From contig JBHEQS010000018.1 of NCBI GenBank assembly GCA_046530765.1, positions 1-26,839 on the forward strand: 26,839 bases of DNA. The letters are read 5' to 3'. Each line of letters opens with the position of its first letter. Within the stretch, counting starts at the first letter, position 1. A model generated the notes under the pieces. It worked only from the letters and a program-made list of their open reading frames with translations, was not told the DNA's origin and did no database searches. Both the position numbers and the translations under genes were made by a program. The stretch comes from Arsenophonus sp046530765. GTDB taxonomy: Bacteria; Pseudomonadota; Gammaproteobacteria; Enterobacterales; Enterobacteriaceae. Positions 1 to 9,254 of this stretch are shown here, one piece after another.

Positions 1-2
1 TC

Positions 3-47
3 TTTGTTCATGTCGCGTTAGTTTATCAAACACCTTATACTGAATAA
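3..47 (+). CDS. Possible 3' end of a gene cut by the window edge
   Basis: The frame starting at base 3 is open to a TAA at 45-47 and reads FVHVALVYQTPYTE. The base composition is clearly less AT-rich up to this stop and then drops to pure AT spacer, which is what the end of a real gene looks like in this genome. I do not recognise the tail. The competing reading is a minus-strand gene whose ATG would be at 11-9 (MNK...), running out of the window; only sequence to the left would decide. Low confidence. Confidence 0.35.
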   Translation, partial: FVHVALVYQTPYTE

Positions 48-773
48 AAAATATTTTTGTATATGAAAAATAAATTGGCATTACAAATAGATGCTTAAAA
101 TATTTATTTACTTACTAAATTGAGCTATAATTAATTTATTTTATTATATAAAAAATATTCTTATATTGCAAATCAATAGAAAATTGTTAAAAATAAATCA
201 CATCAATATAATAATAAAAGTATATTATTTTTAATATTACAAATTATAATCTTTATTATCCTAAAAGTAAATACTGTTACTTCTTTTATCTGTAAATTTC
301 TTAAAATAGATAATATTATTATGCCAATAATAGAATTCATGTAGTAACTACTGTTATAAAATTTCTTTACCAAATATATTTTTGTTTATTAAGTAAATTA
401 TTATATTTATAATTTAATAAAATTTATAATATTTTATGTATTCAAAGTTTTTAATCTCATTTAAAATAACGGAATTTTATGTTAAAATTTATTTTTTATT
501 CTCTTATTTTTTAATTTTATAAAATTAAAGTGTAAATTTAATTTATATAGAAAAAAATAAAAATAATTAAATACCTTTTTTAAATATTAATTTTTTAATA
601 TTTTTTTTTAAAAAAAATATTATTAATCTCTTGAAATATATAGCTAATAAATAAATTATCAATAAGTTAATTATTTTATAATATAATATTAAATAATTTT
701 TATTATTTTATGATATTATAATATTTAATAATTTTTATTATATAATTTATTTATAAATTAACGAGATTATACT
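48..773. other. AT-rich spacer before ynhF, no gene recognised
   Basis: This stretch of about 725 bases is almost only A and T and has frequent stops in all frames. The longest ATG-led frame I noticed (436-522, 28 codons) has no ribosome binding site and no recognisable content. It holds a short A/T hairpin at 596-622 and two near-identical copies of a 14-base element (ataatttttattat) at 693-706 and 728-741, 35 bases apart, just upstream of ynhF. No promoter can be picked reliably in sequence this rich in A and T. Confidence 0.6.
596..622. repeat. Inverted repeat, 13-base arms
   Basis: A perfect inverted repeat made of a T-run and an A-run flanked by aat/att, with one unpaired central base. 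It is purely A/T and could arise by chance more easily than the mixed-sequence palindromes elsewhere in the window. Confidence 0.6.
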
Positions 774-857
774 ATGAATACTAATTTAAAATATGGTTTA
801 TGCAGTGCTATTATCTTATTATTAATGATCGTATCTTTTGTTTATTTTATTTTCTGA
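774..857 (+). CDS. ynhF: YnhF-like single-span small membrane protein (27 aa)
   Basis: The 27-codon frame starts MNTNLKYGLCSAIILLLMI and ends in an aromatic hydrophobic run. E. coli YnhF, a 29-residue inner-membrane peptide, starts MSTDLKFSLVTTIIVLGLI as I remember it. The N-terminal M-x-T-x-L-K-aromatic pattern, the length and the single hydrophobic segment (about residues 8-27) all agree. A weak ribosome site (gag at 763-765) lies 8 bases before the ATG. In E. coli ynhF sits near purR, not argS, so its place here is not ancestral; it faces argS tail to tail with 116 bases between them. The function of YnhF is poorly known; a stress-related membrane peptide is what I recall. After the TGA the same frame stays open for 17 more codons in less AT-rich sequence, which is odd for a spacer. 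Identification rests on memory of one short homologue. Confidence 0.68.
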   Translation: MNTNLKYGLCSAIILLLMIVSFVYFIF

Positions 858-973
858 TCATTAAGTTCGTTTGTCGTCTACTTTACCATAAACAACTATA
901 ATAATTCTTAATTCAACGTGTATAATATAATACATATTAAAATGAATTTATATACTATATATTAGTTTATATA

Positions 974-2704
974 TTACATTCTTTCTACTGTTTCAATACC
1001 TAATGTATCTAAACCAATTTTTAAGGTTTTTTGTGTTAGTAAAGCAAGTTTTAATCTACTGCATTTTAATGTACTATTTTCTGCATTCAAAATAGGACAA
1101 TGTTCGTAAAAACTAGAAAACAAACAAGCTATGTCATATAAATAAGTGCACATGATATGCGGAAAACCTTCTTTAGCAACAATTAATATAATCTCTTCAA
1201 ATTGTAATAAGCGTACTGCCAATGCTTGCTCATGTTCATTCACTAAAATTATTTTACCAGTTAGCTCTGATGGATTTATATTGGCACGTTTAAAAATTGA
1301 GACCACCCTGGTATAAGCATATTGCATATAAGGCGCTGTATTACCATGAAAAGATAACATATTATCCCAATTAAAAATATAATCAGTAGTACGATTTTTT
1401 GATAAATCGGAATATTTTACAGCACCAATACCAACAGCCTTTGTAATTGATTCTAACTCATTTTCTGATATATTAGGATTTTTTTTGCGGACAAGATTAT
1501 AAGCTCTATCAATTGCTTCATCAAGCAAATCAGTTAGTTTAATAGTTTTTCCTGCTCGAGTTTTAAATGGTTTGCTATTTTTATCTAGTATCATGCCAAA
1601 CATATGATGTTCTAATGACATTGTATCTGGAATATAGCCGGCTTTGCGTACAATGGTCCATGCTTGTATAAGATGTTGGTGTTGTCGTGAATCAGTATAA
1701 TATAAGACACGATCAGCATGTAATATTTCATAACGATATTTTGCACAGGCAATATCTGTTGTTGTATATAAATATCCTCCATCTTTTTTCTGAATGATTA
1801 CCACATCTTTATTCTCATTTTTATTATTAAATTCATTAATATATACAACTATGGCATCATCACTTTTAACGGCCAATCCTTTAGCTGTTAAATCAGCCAC
1901 AATATCAGGTAACATATTATTATATAAACTTTCACCCATAACATTATCTTTAGTTAGAGTGACATTTAAGCGATTATAGATTTGCTGATTTTGTGACATT
2001 GTAATGTCAACTAATTTTCTCCAAATTTTACGACAATACTCATCACCTGATTGTAATTTAACAACGTAATTACGAGCAAGTTTAGCAAATTTTTTATCTT
2101 GATCATAATATTTTTTGGCTTCACAGTAAAAAGTTTCTAAATCAGATAAATCTACATCGGTATTATTTTCTTGTTGAATTTTTTCCAAATAAGCAATTAG
2201 CATACCAAACTGGGTACCCCAATCTCCAATATGGTTAGCGCGTATTATTTTATGACCTAAAAATTCTAATGTTCGAGCAATAGAATCACCAATAATTGTA
2301 GATCGTAAATGTCCAACATGCATCTGTTTTGCTACATTAGGAGAGGAATAATCAATAACAATAGTTTGTGGTATAACGGCAGTAATGGCTAGTTTTTCAT
2401 GTTGTAAAGTTAACTCAATATGCTTAGCTATCCATTTCTTATCAAGAAAAATATTAATAAAACCTGATCCTGATATTTCAACTTTGCTGGCAATGTCTTC
2501 TAAATTTAATAGTCGTATAATTTTTTCAGCTAACTGACGAGGAGGTATGCCTATTTTTTTAGCTGCGCGTATTATACCATTAGCTTGGTAATCACCAAAT
2601 TTTGCCATTGTTGAGTGGCTAATGTTTGCCTCACTATTTTTATGAGCTCCTGCAGCGATTAATGCATTATTAATTTTTTCTGAAAGAATCGCATGAATAT
2701 TCAT
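974..2704 (-). CDS. argS: Arginyl-tRNA synthetase
   Basis: Class I aminoacyl-tRNA synthetase that charges tRNA-Arg with arginine in the cytoplasm. At 576 aa it matches the E. coli length (577). The N-terminal tRNA-binding domain covers about residues 1-110. The catalytic Rossmann fold carries the HIGH-type motif HVGH at 129-132 (SSPNVAKQMHVGHLRST). The KMSK loop is replaced by FKTRAGKTIKL at 380-390, as is normal for gammaproteobacterial ArgS. The helical anticodon-binding domain fills the C-terminal ~120 residues and ends in LGIETVERM, as in E. coli. AAGG at 2715-2712 precedes the ATG by 7 bases. It is the first gene of a block that keeps E. coli order (argS-cmoB-cmoA-aspS-znu-mepM). The gene is intact and essential; nothing odd except strong A/T codon bias. 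Confidence 0.99.
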   Translation of the reverse strand: MNIHAILSEKINNALIAAGAHKNSEANISHSTMAKFGDYQANGIIRAAKKIGIPPRQLAEKIIRLLNLEDIASKVEISGSGFINIFLDKKWIAKHIELTLQHEKLAITAVIPQTIVIDYSSPNVAKQMHVGHLRSTIIGDSIARTLEFLGHKIIRANHIGDWGTQFGMLIAYLEKIQQENNTDVDLSDLETFYCEAKKYYDQDKKFAKLARNYVVKLQSGDEYCRKIWRKLVDITMSQNQQIYNRLNVTLTKDNVMGESLYNNMLPDIVADLTAKGLAVKSDDAIVVYINEFNNKNENKDVVIIQKKDGGYLYTTTDIACAKYRYEILHADRVLYYTDSRQHQHLIQAWTIVRKAGYIPDTMSLEHHMFGMILDKNSKPFKTRAGKTIKLTDLLDEAIDRAYNLVRKKNPNISENELESITKAVGIGAVKYSDLSKNRTTDYIFNWDNMLSFHGNTAPYMQYAYTRVVSIFKRANINPSELTGKIILVNEHEQALAVRLLQFEEIILIVAKEGFPHIMCTYLYDIACLFSSFYEHCPILNAENSTLKCSRLKLALLTQKTLKIGLDTLGIETVERM

Positions 2705-2973
2705 TTTATTACCTTAATTATGAAGATAGCTGTATGTTCAATGTATGAGCATAGATTATAGAAACGTTATAAATATTTTTAATTTTATACTATAACTATC
2801 TATTTATTTTATATTATTAACTATGTAATAAATTATTTTGTTATTAAAAAATAAAACTAGATATAATAATTTTTTATTAGGTTATTTATTTCATAAAGAT
2901 TATATATTTTTTAGTTCTAAAAAATATATAAATTTAACTTATTATTTATTTTATTTTTAATAATTTTTAAATT

Positions 2974-2999
2974 GTTTACTTGTTATCATTTAAGTAAAC
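2974..2999. repeat. Small stem-loop, 8-bp stem
   Basis: gtttactt and its complement aagtaaac are separated by 10 bases. It lies upstream of argS (about 270 bases before its start). There is no T-run, so it is not a terminator; a role is unknown. Confidence 0.4.
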
Positions 3000-4720
3000 A
3001 TTATAAATATTATATCTCATATTGATATTTAATAATAACATAAAAGAATAATAATTATTTATCTTAAATAATTTGTTTTTAAAATTAATTTACATATATT
3101 TTTATTAAAAAAATGTTATTTTACTTTTTAACTCTAGTTAAATATTTAATAAATAAATTTAAATTTTTTACATAATATTATTTTTAGTTTTTAATAATTA
3201 TTTTAATATTTTTAATATAATTAATGAATTCAGACAAATATAAATCTTTAATAATATAAAAATAGAATTAAATATTCTTATAATATAAAATATTTTAATA
3301 TTTGTTAGAAATAATTATTTAATTCTTTTTATATATTCTAAAGTAAAATTTTATATATAAACAAATAAAATAAAATATTTTTAATTATAAGAAAATTATT
3401 ATTCTGACATTAGAATTCATTATTTTATTATTTAAATATAATATAATTTATAAAAAGTTTATTTATAGGATAGATATAAAATAAATAGTATTTATTTTAC
3501 TAACTAATAATCACATATTTTTTATCAATATTATTTATATAAATTTTGAAAAAAAATAAATGTAATTTACATATAATTAATTAGAAATATAAATAATAAT
3601 ATAAACATAAATAAATAAAATATAACTATAAATAAATTTTTATTTATGATATCGTTTAGAGATATATTAAAAGATAAAATATAAGAGTTATTACTATATT
3701 CAATGAATAAAAAAAGAAAATATCATTTCAAATAAACTAACAAATGTTCACTAAAATAGATAATTAATTTAATTATGAAAAATATAATAAAATTATTATC
3801 AAGCATAAGAACGAAAGAAAAATAAAACTAACTTTAAGTGTTTTTTTGATTCTATTAAACATTAATAATTATTATTTTTATTAAAAATTTAGAACATGCT
3901 ATATTTATTTCAATTTTATCAACAGATTCAAATTATTGCTAATTTAATAATATGAAAGTTATTTGTGTAAAGAACTGAGTTGTTTTCATAATTATATAAT
4001 TTATGATTATAATGCTATATGTTGATTTGTAAAATATTTATTTAGTTCAATCTATTAATTAATTATTAATATCATTGTACTATTTGCATTTAATTTATTT
4101 TATCGATTCTTGATAATTATAAAAAATAAAATCAATAAGTTATTATCTAATTTAATTTTCATTATAAAACTAAATTATATTAAAAATTAATATTAGTCAT
4201 TTAAAAGATTAGCTTATAAATAATTATTATAATAAAATAATATAAATTAATTTTATTTGTAAAGACTAATAAATCATTAAATTACTAGAAAGTAAAAATA
4301 TATAATATCAGATAATTTGTTAGTGATTACTATTAGTGAGAAAATATGCACACTTTAAATTCACATTATAAAATGCTATTTTATATACATAATATTATTA
4401 ATAACATTATGAGAAATGAGATAATTAACTTTATTCTATCATCACTCATAAGTATTTAGTTATTTATATTATCATATCTTTTTTTATGACTATTAACTTT
4501 TGTAATTTATTATTTAAACCCTGTTTAAGGCTTATGTAGTTAAATTAATCTGATAAATATAGATTAGTATAATTATGTAAATCGCAAATTGTTAACTAAT
4601 ATATTTAGATTATTCATAAATTTTCCAAGTATTTTATTAAAAAATTATAATACTGTTATATATAGTTTATATATGTATTGAATCAATATAATAAATAATT
4701 AATGTATTAATTCAATCATT

Positions 4721-4770
4721 AATCTTATTATTAATACTTTATTTTAAAATAAAGTATTAATAATAAGATT
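4721..4770. repeat. 50-base perfect palindrome
   Basis: Two 25-base arms are exact reverse complements with no spacer, centred between 4745 and 4746 (centre ttttaaaa; outer ends aatctt/aagatt). It is one of the longest of a set of intergenic palindromes in this window. No T-run follows directly on either strand, so a simple terminator is not a good explanation. The 23-codon minus-strand frame at 4757-4828 ends inside it. Confidence 0.9.
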
Positions 4771-4921
4771 TTAATTTTTGATTTTGTTTTATAATTTTAC
4801 ACAGTACCACAATACACCACATATCCATTTTGTAAAATTAAAATCAATTATTGTTGATTATTAAGAATTTTTTTCAATTAATACATCAATAAACAAATTT
4901 AATTAGATGTTTAATACATAT

Positions 4922-4966
4922 TCACGCTAAATACGTAGTTTTTGTATAACATAATATTGTTGCCAT
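4922..4966 (-). other. Short frame with a good ribosome site, possible gene relic
   Basis: On the minus strand AAAAGGA (4977-4971) is followed after 4 bases by ATG GCA ACA ATA, then the frame stops after 14 codons (MATILCYTKTTYLA). The start looks like a real translation start in sequence less AT-rich than its surroundings. The first four residues are those of several proteins, including PurR, but that is far too little to name it. A decayed gene start is the likeliest reading. Confidence 0.25.
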
Positions 4967-5140
4967 TTATTCCTTTTATTATTAATAATATTATTAATAA
5001 TTTTAATTAACTATATTTATAATTATAAGTGTTTTCGTTGTTGCTTAAATTATAAATATTTATATAAATAATAAATTTTAAATAACTTAAATTTTACCAA
5101 TATATTTTTAGTCTTATATTTAAGTAATTTTATAAAAGTT

Positions 5141-5280
5141 AAGGAGAACATATTAAACTGTTTATACATCAATCTATTGTTACTTCCAGATGTGCATTTG
5201 AAAACTTTATGGATTATTATTTTATTGCAGTTTTATTATATAAAATGTTCTATTGTTATCATGTTTTAATTTTAGTATAA
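5141..5280 (+). other. Shine-Dalgarno plus 42-codon frame starting at ATT
   Basis: A perfect aaggag (5141-5146) is followed after 5 bases by ATT AAA CTG TTT ATA CAT, and the frame is open to a TAA at 5278-5280. The only thing missing is a normal start codon; an ATG-to-ATT change would explain it, making this a relic of a small gene. AUU starts do exist (infC), so translation is not excluded. The product would be 42 residues with a hydrophobic second half. I recognise no homologue, and an open frame of this length can occur by chance. Confidence 0.3.
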
Positions 5281-5680
5281 ATATACTATAAATATTTATT
5301 TAGCTACAATTTCTGATGTAATAGCGTATTCTAGAAACGCAATATCTTTTATATTAAAAAAACTATCTTGTATAATTTAAAAAGAATTTTATCTTACGAT
5401 TTTATATTTTACTATATATTTAAGAATAAAGTTATTGAAGGTACATTCAATTTTGCATCTAATTGTTTATTGTAATATTACTTATTATTATCGGCAGCTA
5501 TTCTTTATGTAATTGTTGAATTTCAATAAAATATTATTTTTTCGCTTAAAAAACATAAATAATAATTTTCAATTATATGCGTATTATTACGATAATCTTT
5601 TAAATGTGTAATACAAAATTATCATACTTTATAAATGTACAAAATTTAAGTAAAGATCATATTAATGTTTAATATAATAT

Positions 5681-5715
5681 AACTAAATAAAATTAAACAT
5701 TAATTTTATTTAGTT
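5681..5715. repeat. Stem-loop, 15-bp perfect stem
   Basis: Fifteen-base arms (aactaaataaaatta and its complement) flank the 5-base loop aacat. Intergenic, with no T-run directly after it. Confidence 0.75.
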
Positions 5716-6805
5716 AAAATAAACATATATACATCTAATCCTATTTTAATTAAATTTTATATGTTAGAAAATTGGAATCATTATTGTATTGATTTTTGGT
5801 ATTTAATATATTAATTATAATATTAATTCATAATGTAATTATGTTTTTATAATTGTATTATATAACATATTAAATTAATAATAATATATTATATGTCTAA
5901 TTTATTATTTTAATAGTATTATTTAGTGATATCAAAACTGCTTTTATAAATTTTTGTATTATTTATAATCAAAATCAGATTTGTTCTAAAACTTAATTTT
6001 AATTATAATTTAAAAATTAGTTATTAATTAAATTTTTATGTAATAAAGCATTTATTAAAAAAACTTAAATTTTAGAAAAATTTATAAATAGTTTTATGTA
6101 GATTGAAAATCTATATTAATGTATTTTACAGAAATTAATACTAAACACGTATCTTCCTAGCAAGCGAAAAATTGATAAATTAGGATATAAACATGTATAA
6201 ATAACATCAAAATTCTTAATAAATTAAATAATAACTAGATTTAGTGTTTATAAAAAAATTATCTATTACTTAAAAAAGTAATCAATACTTATAAAAATAT
6301 TTAGCTATTATAAAATAACTAAAACATTCGAAATTTATTAAAAAATAAAATTATAAAGAACAAGAAAATAATATTTTCTTTAGAAATAAAGGTGTATTTT
6401 ATTACAATCTTAAAGACGTTCATTTTACTATTAAAGTTTTTGTGAAATAAAAACTTCTGTAGTTTGTAACTAATATTATTTTTTATTAAATTATGTAATT
6501 AAAATTAACCTTTTACTATATCTATAGTTTAGTGCTTTATATTGATCATGTGATAACTTCATGCTAATTATAAATATTAATATTTAATAAATAAAATAAA
6601 TTAATGAAATTATTATGAAAGATTCTGGTATGAAATTACCAATCTTACTAAATCTTATTAATGCATATTTAATAGAAGTTAATAAATTTTATATAATTGG
6701 TTATTATAGACAATAAAATAGTACAAAATGGAAGTAACTATAGATTTATATATAGATAGATATTTGTATGATAAAAATTATCAAATTTAATTTTATCAAT
6801 TATAT

Positions 6806-7777
6806 TTATCTTTTTATAGCAACTAAAGTTGCTCGCAATGGAGCCGGAAAGCCCTCAACTGTTAAATTAAAGTTATTTGGATCAAGAAAATCTTTCAATG
6901 ATTTTGTTTTCATCCACTCTGTTTGTCGCTGCTCTTCTATTGTTGTTACTGTTTGATCAACAATTCGCACTTTATAAAATCCGCACTTCTCTATCCAAAG
7001 CTTAAGCATCTTTGCTGACGGAATAAAATAGACATTACGCATTTGTGCGTAACGATCATGAGGAATTAAACATTGATTTTCATCACCTTCAATAACTAAA
7101 CTTTCAAGTATAAGTTCTCCCCCTAAAACCAATTGATTTTTTAGTTGATAAATATGATCTAACGGAGAACGTTGATGATAAAGCACGCCCATTGAGAATA
7201 CAGTATCAAAAGCAATAAGTGGCTGTAGTTGCCTAATTTTTAGTGGTAATATATATGCCTGTTGATTATTTCCAATTAATTTACGTATAGCTTCAAACTG
7301 ACATAAAAATAGCAGCTTAGGATCAATACCTATTACAATTTTTGCACCTTCACCAATAATTCTTAACATACTATAACCATTTCCGCAACCGACATCGAGT
7401 ATCTGTTTATCTTTTAACGGCGAAAGATGTGGCAAAATTCGTTCAAATTTCCAGTCTGAACGCCATTCTGAATCAATCTTAATATCGTAAAGAAAAAAAG
7501 GTCCTTTGCGCCATGGCATTAACCTTTTTAGCATATTAGTGATATTTTGTTTATCTTTTTGATAAAGTTGCTGATTATTTTTAGCAATCACTGCAGTTTT
7601 TAGATCCAAATGATTTGGAGTTATATTTGGTATGTTTTGAACTATTTTTTCCCAATATTTAAATTGTCTATGTTGAGTAGTTTTTTTCCATTTTTTAATT
7701 TGTAATGGTAGTGTCTCTAACCAATGGTTAAGTGGTCCTACTGCTATTTTTTGATAAAAATTACAAAAATCTATCAT
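6806..7777 (-). CDS. cmoB: tRNA U34 carboxymethyltransferase
   Basis: Transfers the carboxymethyl group of carboxy-S-adenosylmethionine to 5-hydroxyuridine at the wobble position of tRNAs, giving cmo5U34, which lets one tRNA read several codons. It has 323 aa, exactly the E. coli length, and aligns without visible gaps. The methyltransferase glycine loop is DVGCGNGY at 128-135. Residues that bind the cofactor in E. coli are kept: K91, W105, K110, G130 and R315. The ATG lies 4 bases after the cmoA stop. The last cmoA codons (AAG GAA TAA) supply the AAGGA ribosome site, so the two genes are translated in a coupled way. Both enzymes of this two-step branch are intact, so the modification is probably still made in a heavily reduced genome. 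Confidence 0.98.
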   Translation of the reverse strand: MIDFCNFYQKIAVGPLNHWLETLPLQIKKWKKTTQHRQFKYWEKIVQNIPNITPNHLDLKTAVIAKNNQQLYQKDKQNITNMLKRLMPWRKGPFFLYDIKIDSEWRSDWKFERILPHLSPLKDKQILDVGCGNGYSMLRIIGEGAKIVIGIDPKLLFLCQFEAIRKLIGNNQQAYILPLKIRQLQPLIAFDTVFSMGVLYHQRSPLDHIYQLKNQLVLGGELILESLVIEGDENQCLIPHDRYAQMRNVYFIPSAKMLKLWIEKCGFYKVRIVDQTVTTIEEQRQTEWMKTKSLKDFLDPNNFNLTVEGFPAPLRATLVAIKR

Positions 7778-7781
7778 AGAT

Positions 7782-8531
7782 TTATTCCTTAATAGCTAGT
7801 AATGAACCAAAATTAAAATATTGAAACCATAAGTCATAATAATTAAATCCTGCTACACTAAGTCGTGATTTATGTTTGCCAATAGAGTCCGTTAACATGA
7901 TGTTTTCTAACATATTATGTTTTTGGCTTATTTCTAGCTCAGTATAACCATTGATTCGCTTGAAATCATGATGCATATTAAATAATAAAGACTCAATTTT
8001 ATTATCATCAAAATTAAATTTTTCTGATAACACCAATATACCACCAGAATTTAACCCTTTATAAAGACGATTAATTAATTTCTGTCTAACGGATGGCTTA
8101 ATAAATTGTAATGTAAAATTTAACACTATCATTGAAGCATTTTGTATGTTAGTATCTAAAATATCGGCCTCAACTATTTCAATTATTGTATTTGATTTAT
8201 AAGCATAAACTTGTTGTTTGAAACGTTCTATCATCGATGGTGAGTTATCAATAGCAATTATTTTACAATTTTTCATATTGATATTTCTGCAAATAGATAA
8301 TGTTGCCGCACCTAAAGAACACCCCAGGTCATAAATAGTACTATTTGGTGTAACAAACCGTCTGGCAAGTATGCCAATCATGGTAACAATATCTAAATAA
8401 CCAGGCACAGATCGTTTAATCATATCAGAAAAAACTTCAGAAACTTTTTTATCAAATTGCCAATTATTTAAGTTTTCAATAGGAGTAGCAAATAAATTAT
8501 CTTTTTGTTTATCTAAAATGGAGTTAGTCAT
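7782..8531 (-). CDS. cmoA: Carboxy-S-adenosyl-L-methionine synthase
   Basis: Makes carboxy-SAM from S-adenosylmethionine and prephenate; the product is used by CmoB to modify wobble uridine 34. It has 249 aa against 247 in E. coli. The SAM-binding loop is YDLGCSLGAATLS at 67-79, followed by IIAIDNSPSMIER at about 91-103, and the region FKRINGYTELEISQK is conserved. It is first in a cmoA-cmoB operon on the minus strand. The start is supported by alignment with E. coli; upstream there is only a weak ribosome site (agaaa). The need for prephenate implies that part of the shikimate pathway, or a host supply, is still available; this is inference. Confidence 0.98.
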   Translation of the reverse strand: MTNSILDKQKDNLFATPIENLNNWQFDKKVSEVFSDMIKRSVPGYLDIVTMIGILARRFVTPNSTIYDLGCSLGAATLSICRNINMKNCKIIAIDNSPSMIERFKQQVYAYKSNTIIEIVEADILDTNIQNASMIVLNFTLQFIKPSVRQKLINRLYKGLNSGGILVLSEKFNFDDNKIESLLFNMHHDFKRINGYTELEISQKHNMLENIMLTDSIGKHKSRLSVAGFNYYDLWFQYFNFGSLLAIKE

Positions 8532-9254
8532 ATTTTCTATATTAGTTAAATAGTGAATAATTATTTATTCTAACAGATCATTCATTGTGGTTTAAATTAA
8601 ATTTAATTAATTTATTTAAAAGTTAAGAATTTTTATGTTTATAAAATAAATATTATATTAAATATAAGACTAAAAAATTAATTTAAAATAAAAACAAATA
8701 TTAATTATTATCATTAAATATATAGCTCAATATTCTTATTTTACAAAAATATAAATTAATCAATAATAAATATTTTAAATATATTTGCAATTCACTTCAT
8801 TATTAATGAAGGAATAAAAATAATAATATAATTAATAGAATTATTATAAATTAGTGCTTATTTTTTAATTTATAAAAATTATTACAATAAAAAGTTTTAA
8901 ACTTTAAGTTTTTAATTTAATAGCTAGCGAATATAACTTAAGAAATGTTAAAATGTTAGATATAATTTAAAGTAAAAAGTGGTATCAATTATTTCATAGT
9001 ATTATTAAATTAAATTTAATTTAATAATATATTCAAATATTTAATTCTTACTATAGATATACTATTTAAATATATAAGATATTTGATATTACAAAAAAAT
9101 AAAAATTATATATTCTTATATTTTTATAATATTAACTTATTTTTAAATAAAATTTCCATAAAATAACGATTTTTAACTTTATTTAAATAAATTATACAAA
9201 ATTACTAGTATAAACATCATATTAAATTGATAATGAAAAACAAGAGGATGTAAT
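8532..9254. other. AT-rich divergent spacer between cmoA and aspS
   Basis: It separates the divergent cmoA and aspS and must carry both promoters, but I cannot pick them out in such A/T-rich sequence. In E. coli yecD, yecE and yecN lie here on the cmoA strand. A weak minus-strand resemblance to the start of yecD near 9160 was not convincing. A 30-base palindrome lies at 9000-9029. No RNA gene is seen. Confidence 0.55.
9000..9029. repeat. 30-base perfect palindrome
   Basis: Fifteen-base arms (tattattaaattaaa and its complement) with no spacer, in the cmoA-aspS divergent region about 225 bases before aspS. It is made only of A and T. Confidence 0.75.

Larger units (their letters stand above)
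2705..6805. other. 4.1-kb AT-rich spacer between argS and cmoB
   Basis: No intact gene is visible. In E. coli yecM, cutC and torYZ lie between argS and cmoB, so this spacer probably replaces lost genes, but I could not align any of them here. The first kilobase (2.7-3.7 kb) is almost pure A/T. Patches with more G and C, possible gene ghosts, occur at about 4346-4459 (37-codon ATG frame), 4800-4970, 5141-5280, 5440-5530, 6130-6210 and 6615-6716 (33-codon ATG frame MKDSGMKLPILLN...). A 50-base perfect palindrome lies at 4721-4770. I see no tRNA cloverleaf or other stable RNA gene. Confidence 0.6.

Noticed and set aside
1794..1979. 61-codon + strand frame inside argS
   Set aside because: It is a shadow frame antisense to the clearly coding argS, with no ribosome site or family resemblance.
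4346..4459. 37-codon ATG frame MHTLNSHYKMLFY...
   Set aside because: No good ribosome site, no homology, and frames of this size are expected by chance in 17 kb of spacer.
4509..4535. CCCTG/AGGC patch suggesting a tRNA or IS end
   Set aside because: It forms only a 6-bp hairpin (ttaaac/gtttaa); no cloverleaf or matching second end is present.
4922..4966. Start of a purR remnant (MATI...)
   Set aside because: Only four residues agree and the following codons do not; ynhF's E. coli neighbourhood made the idea tempting, but it is not supported.
6768..6956. 62-codon + strand frame overlapping the cmoB 3' end
   Set aside because: Most of it is antisense to conserved cmoB sequence; the start is in spacer without a ribosome site.
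8560..9170. yecD ghost on the minus strand between cmoA and aspS
   Set aside because: A few codons after an ATG near 9160 can be forced onto the YecD start, but the rest does not follow in order, unlike nudB.
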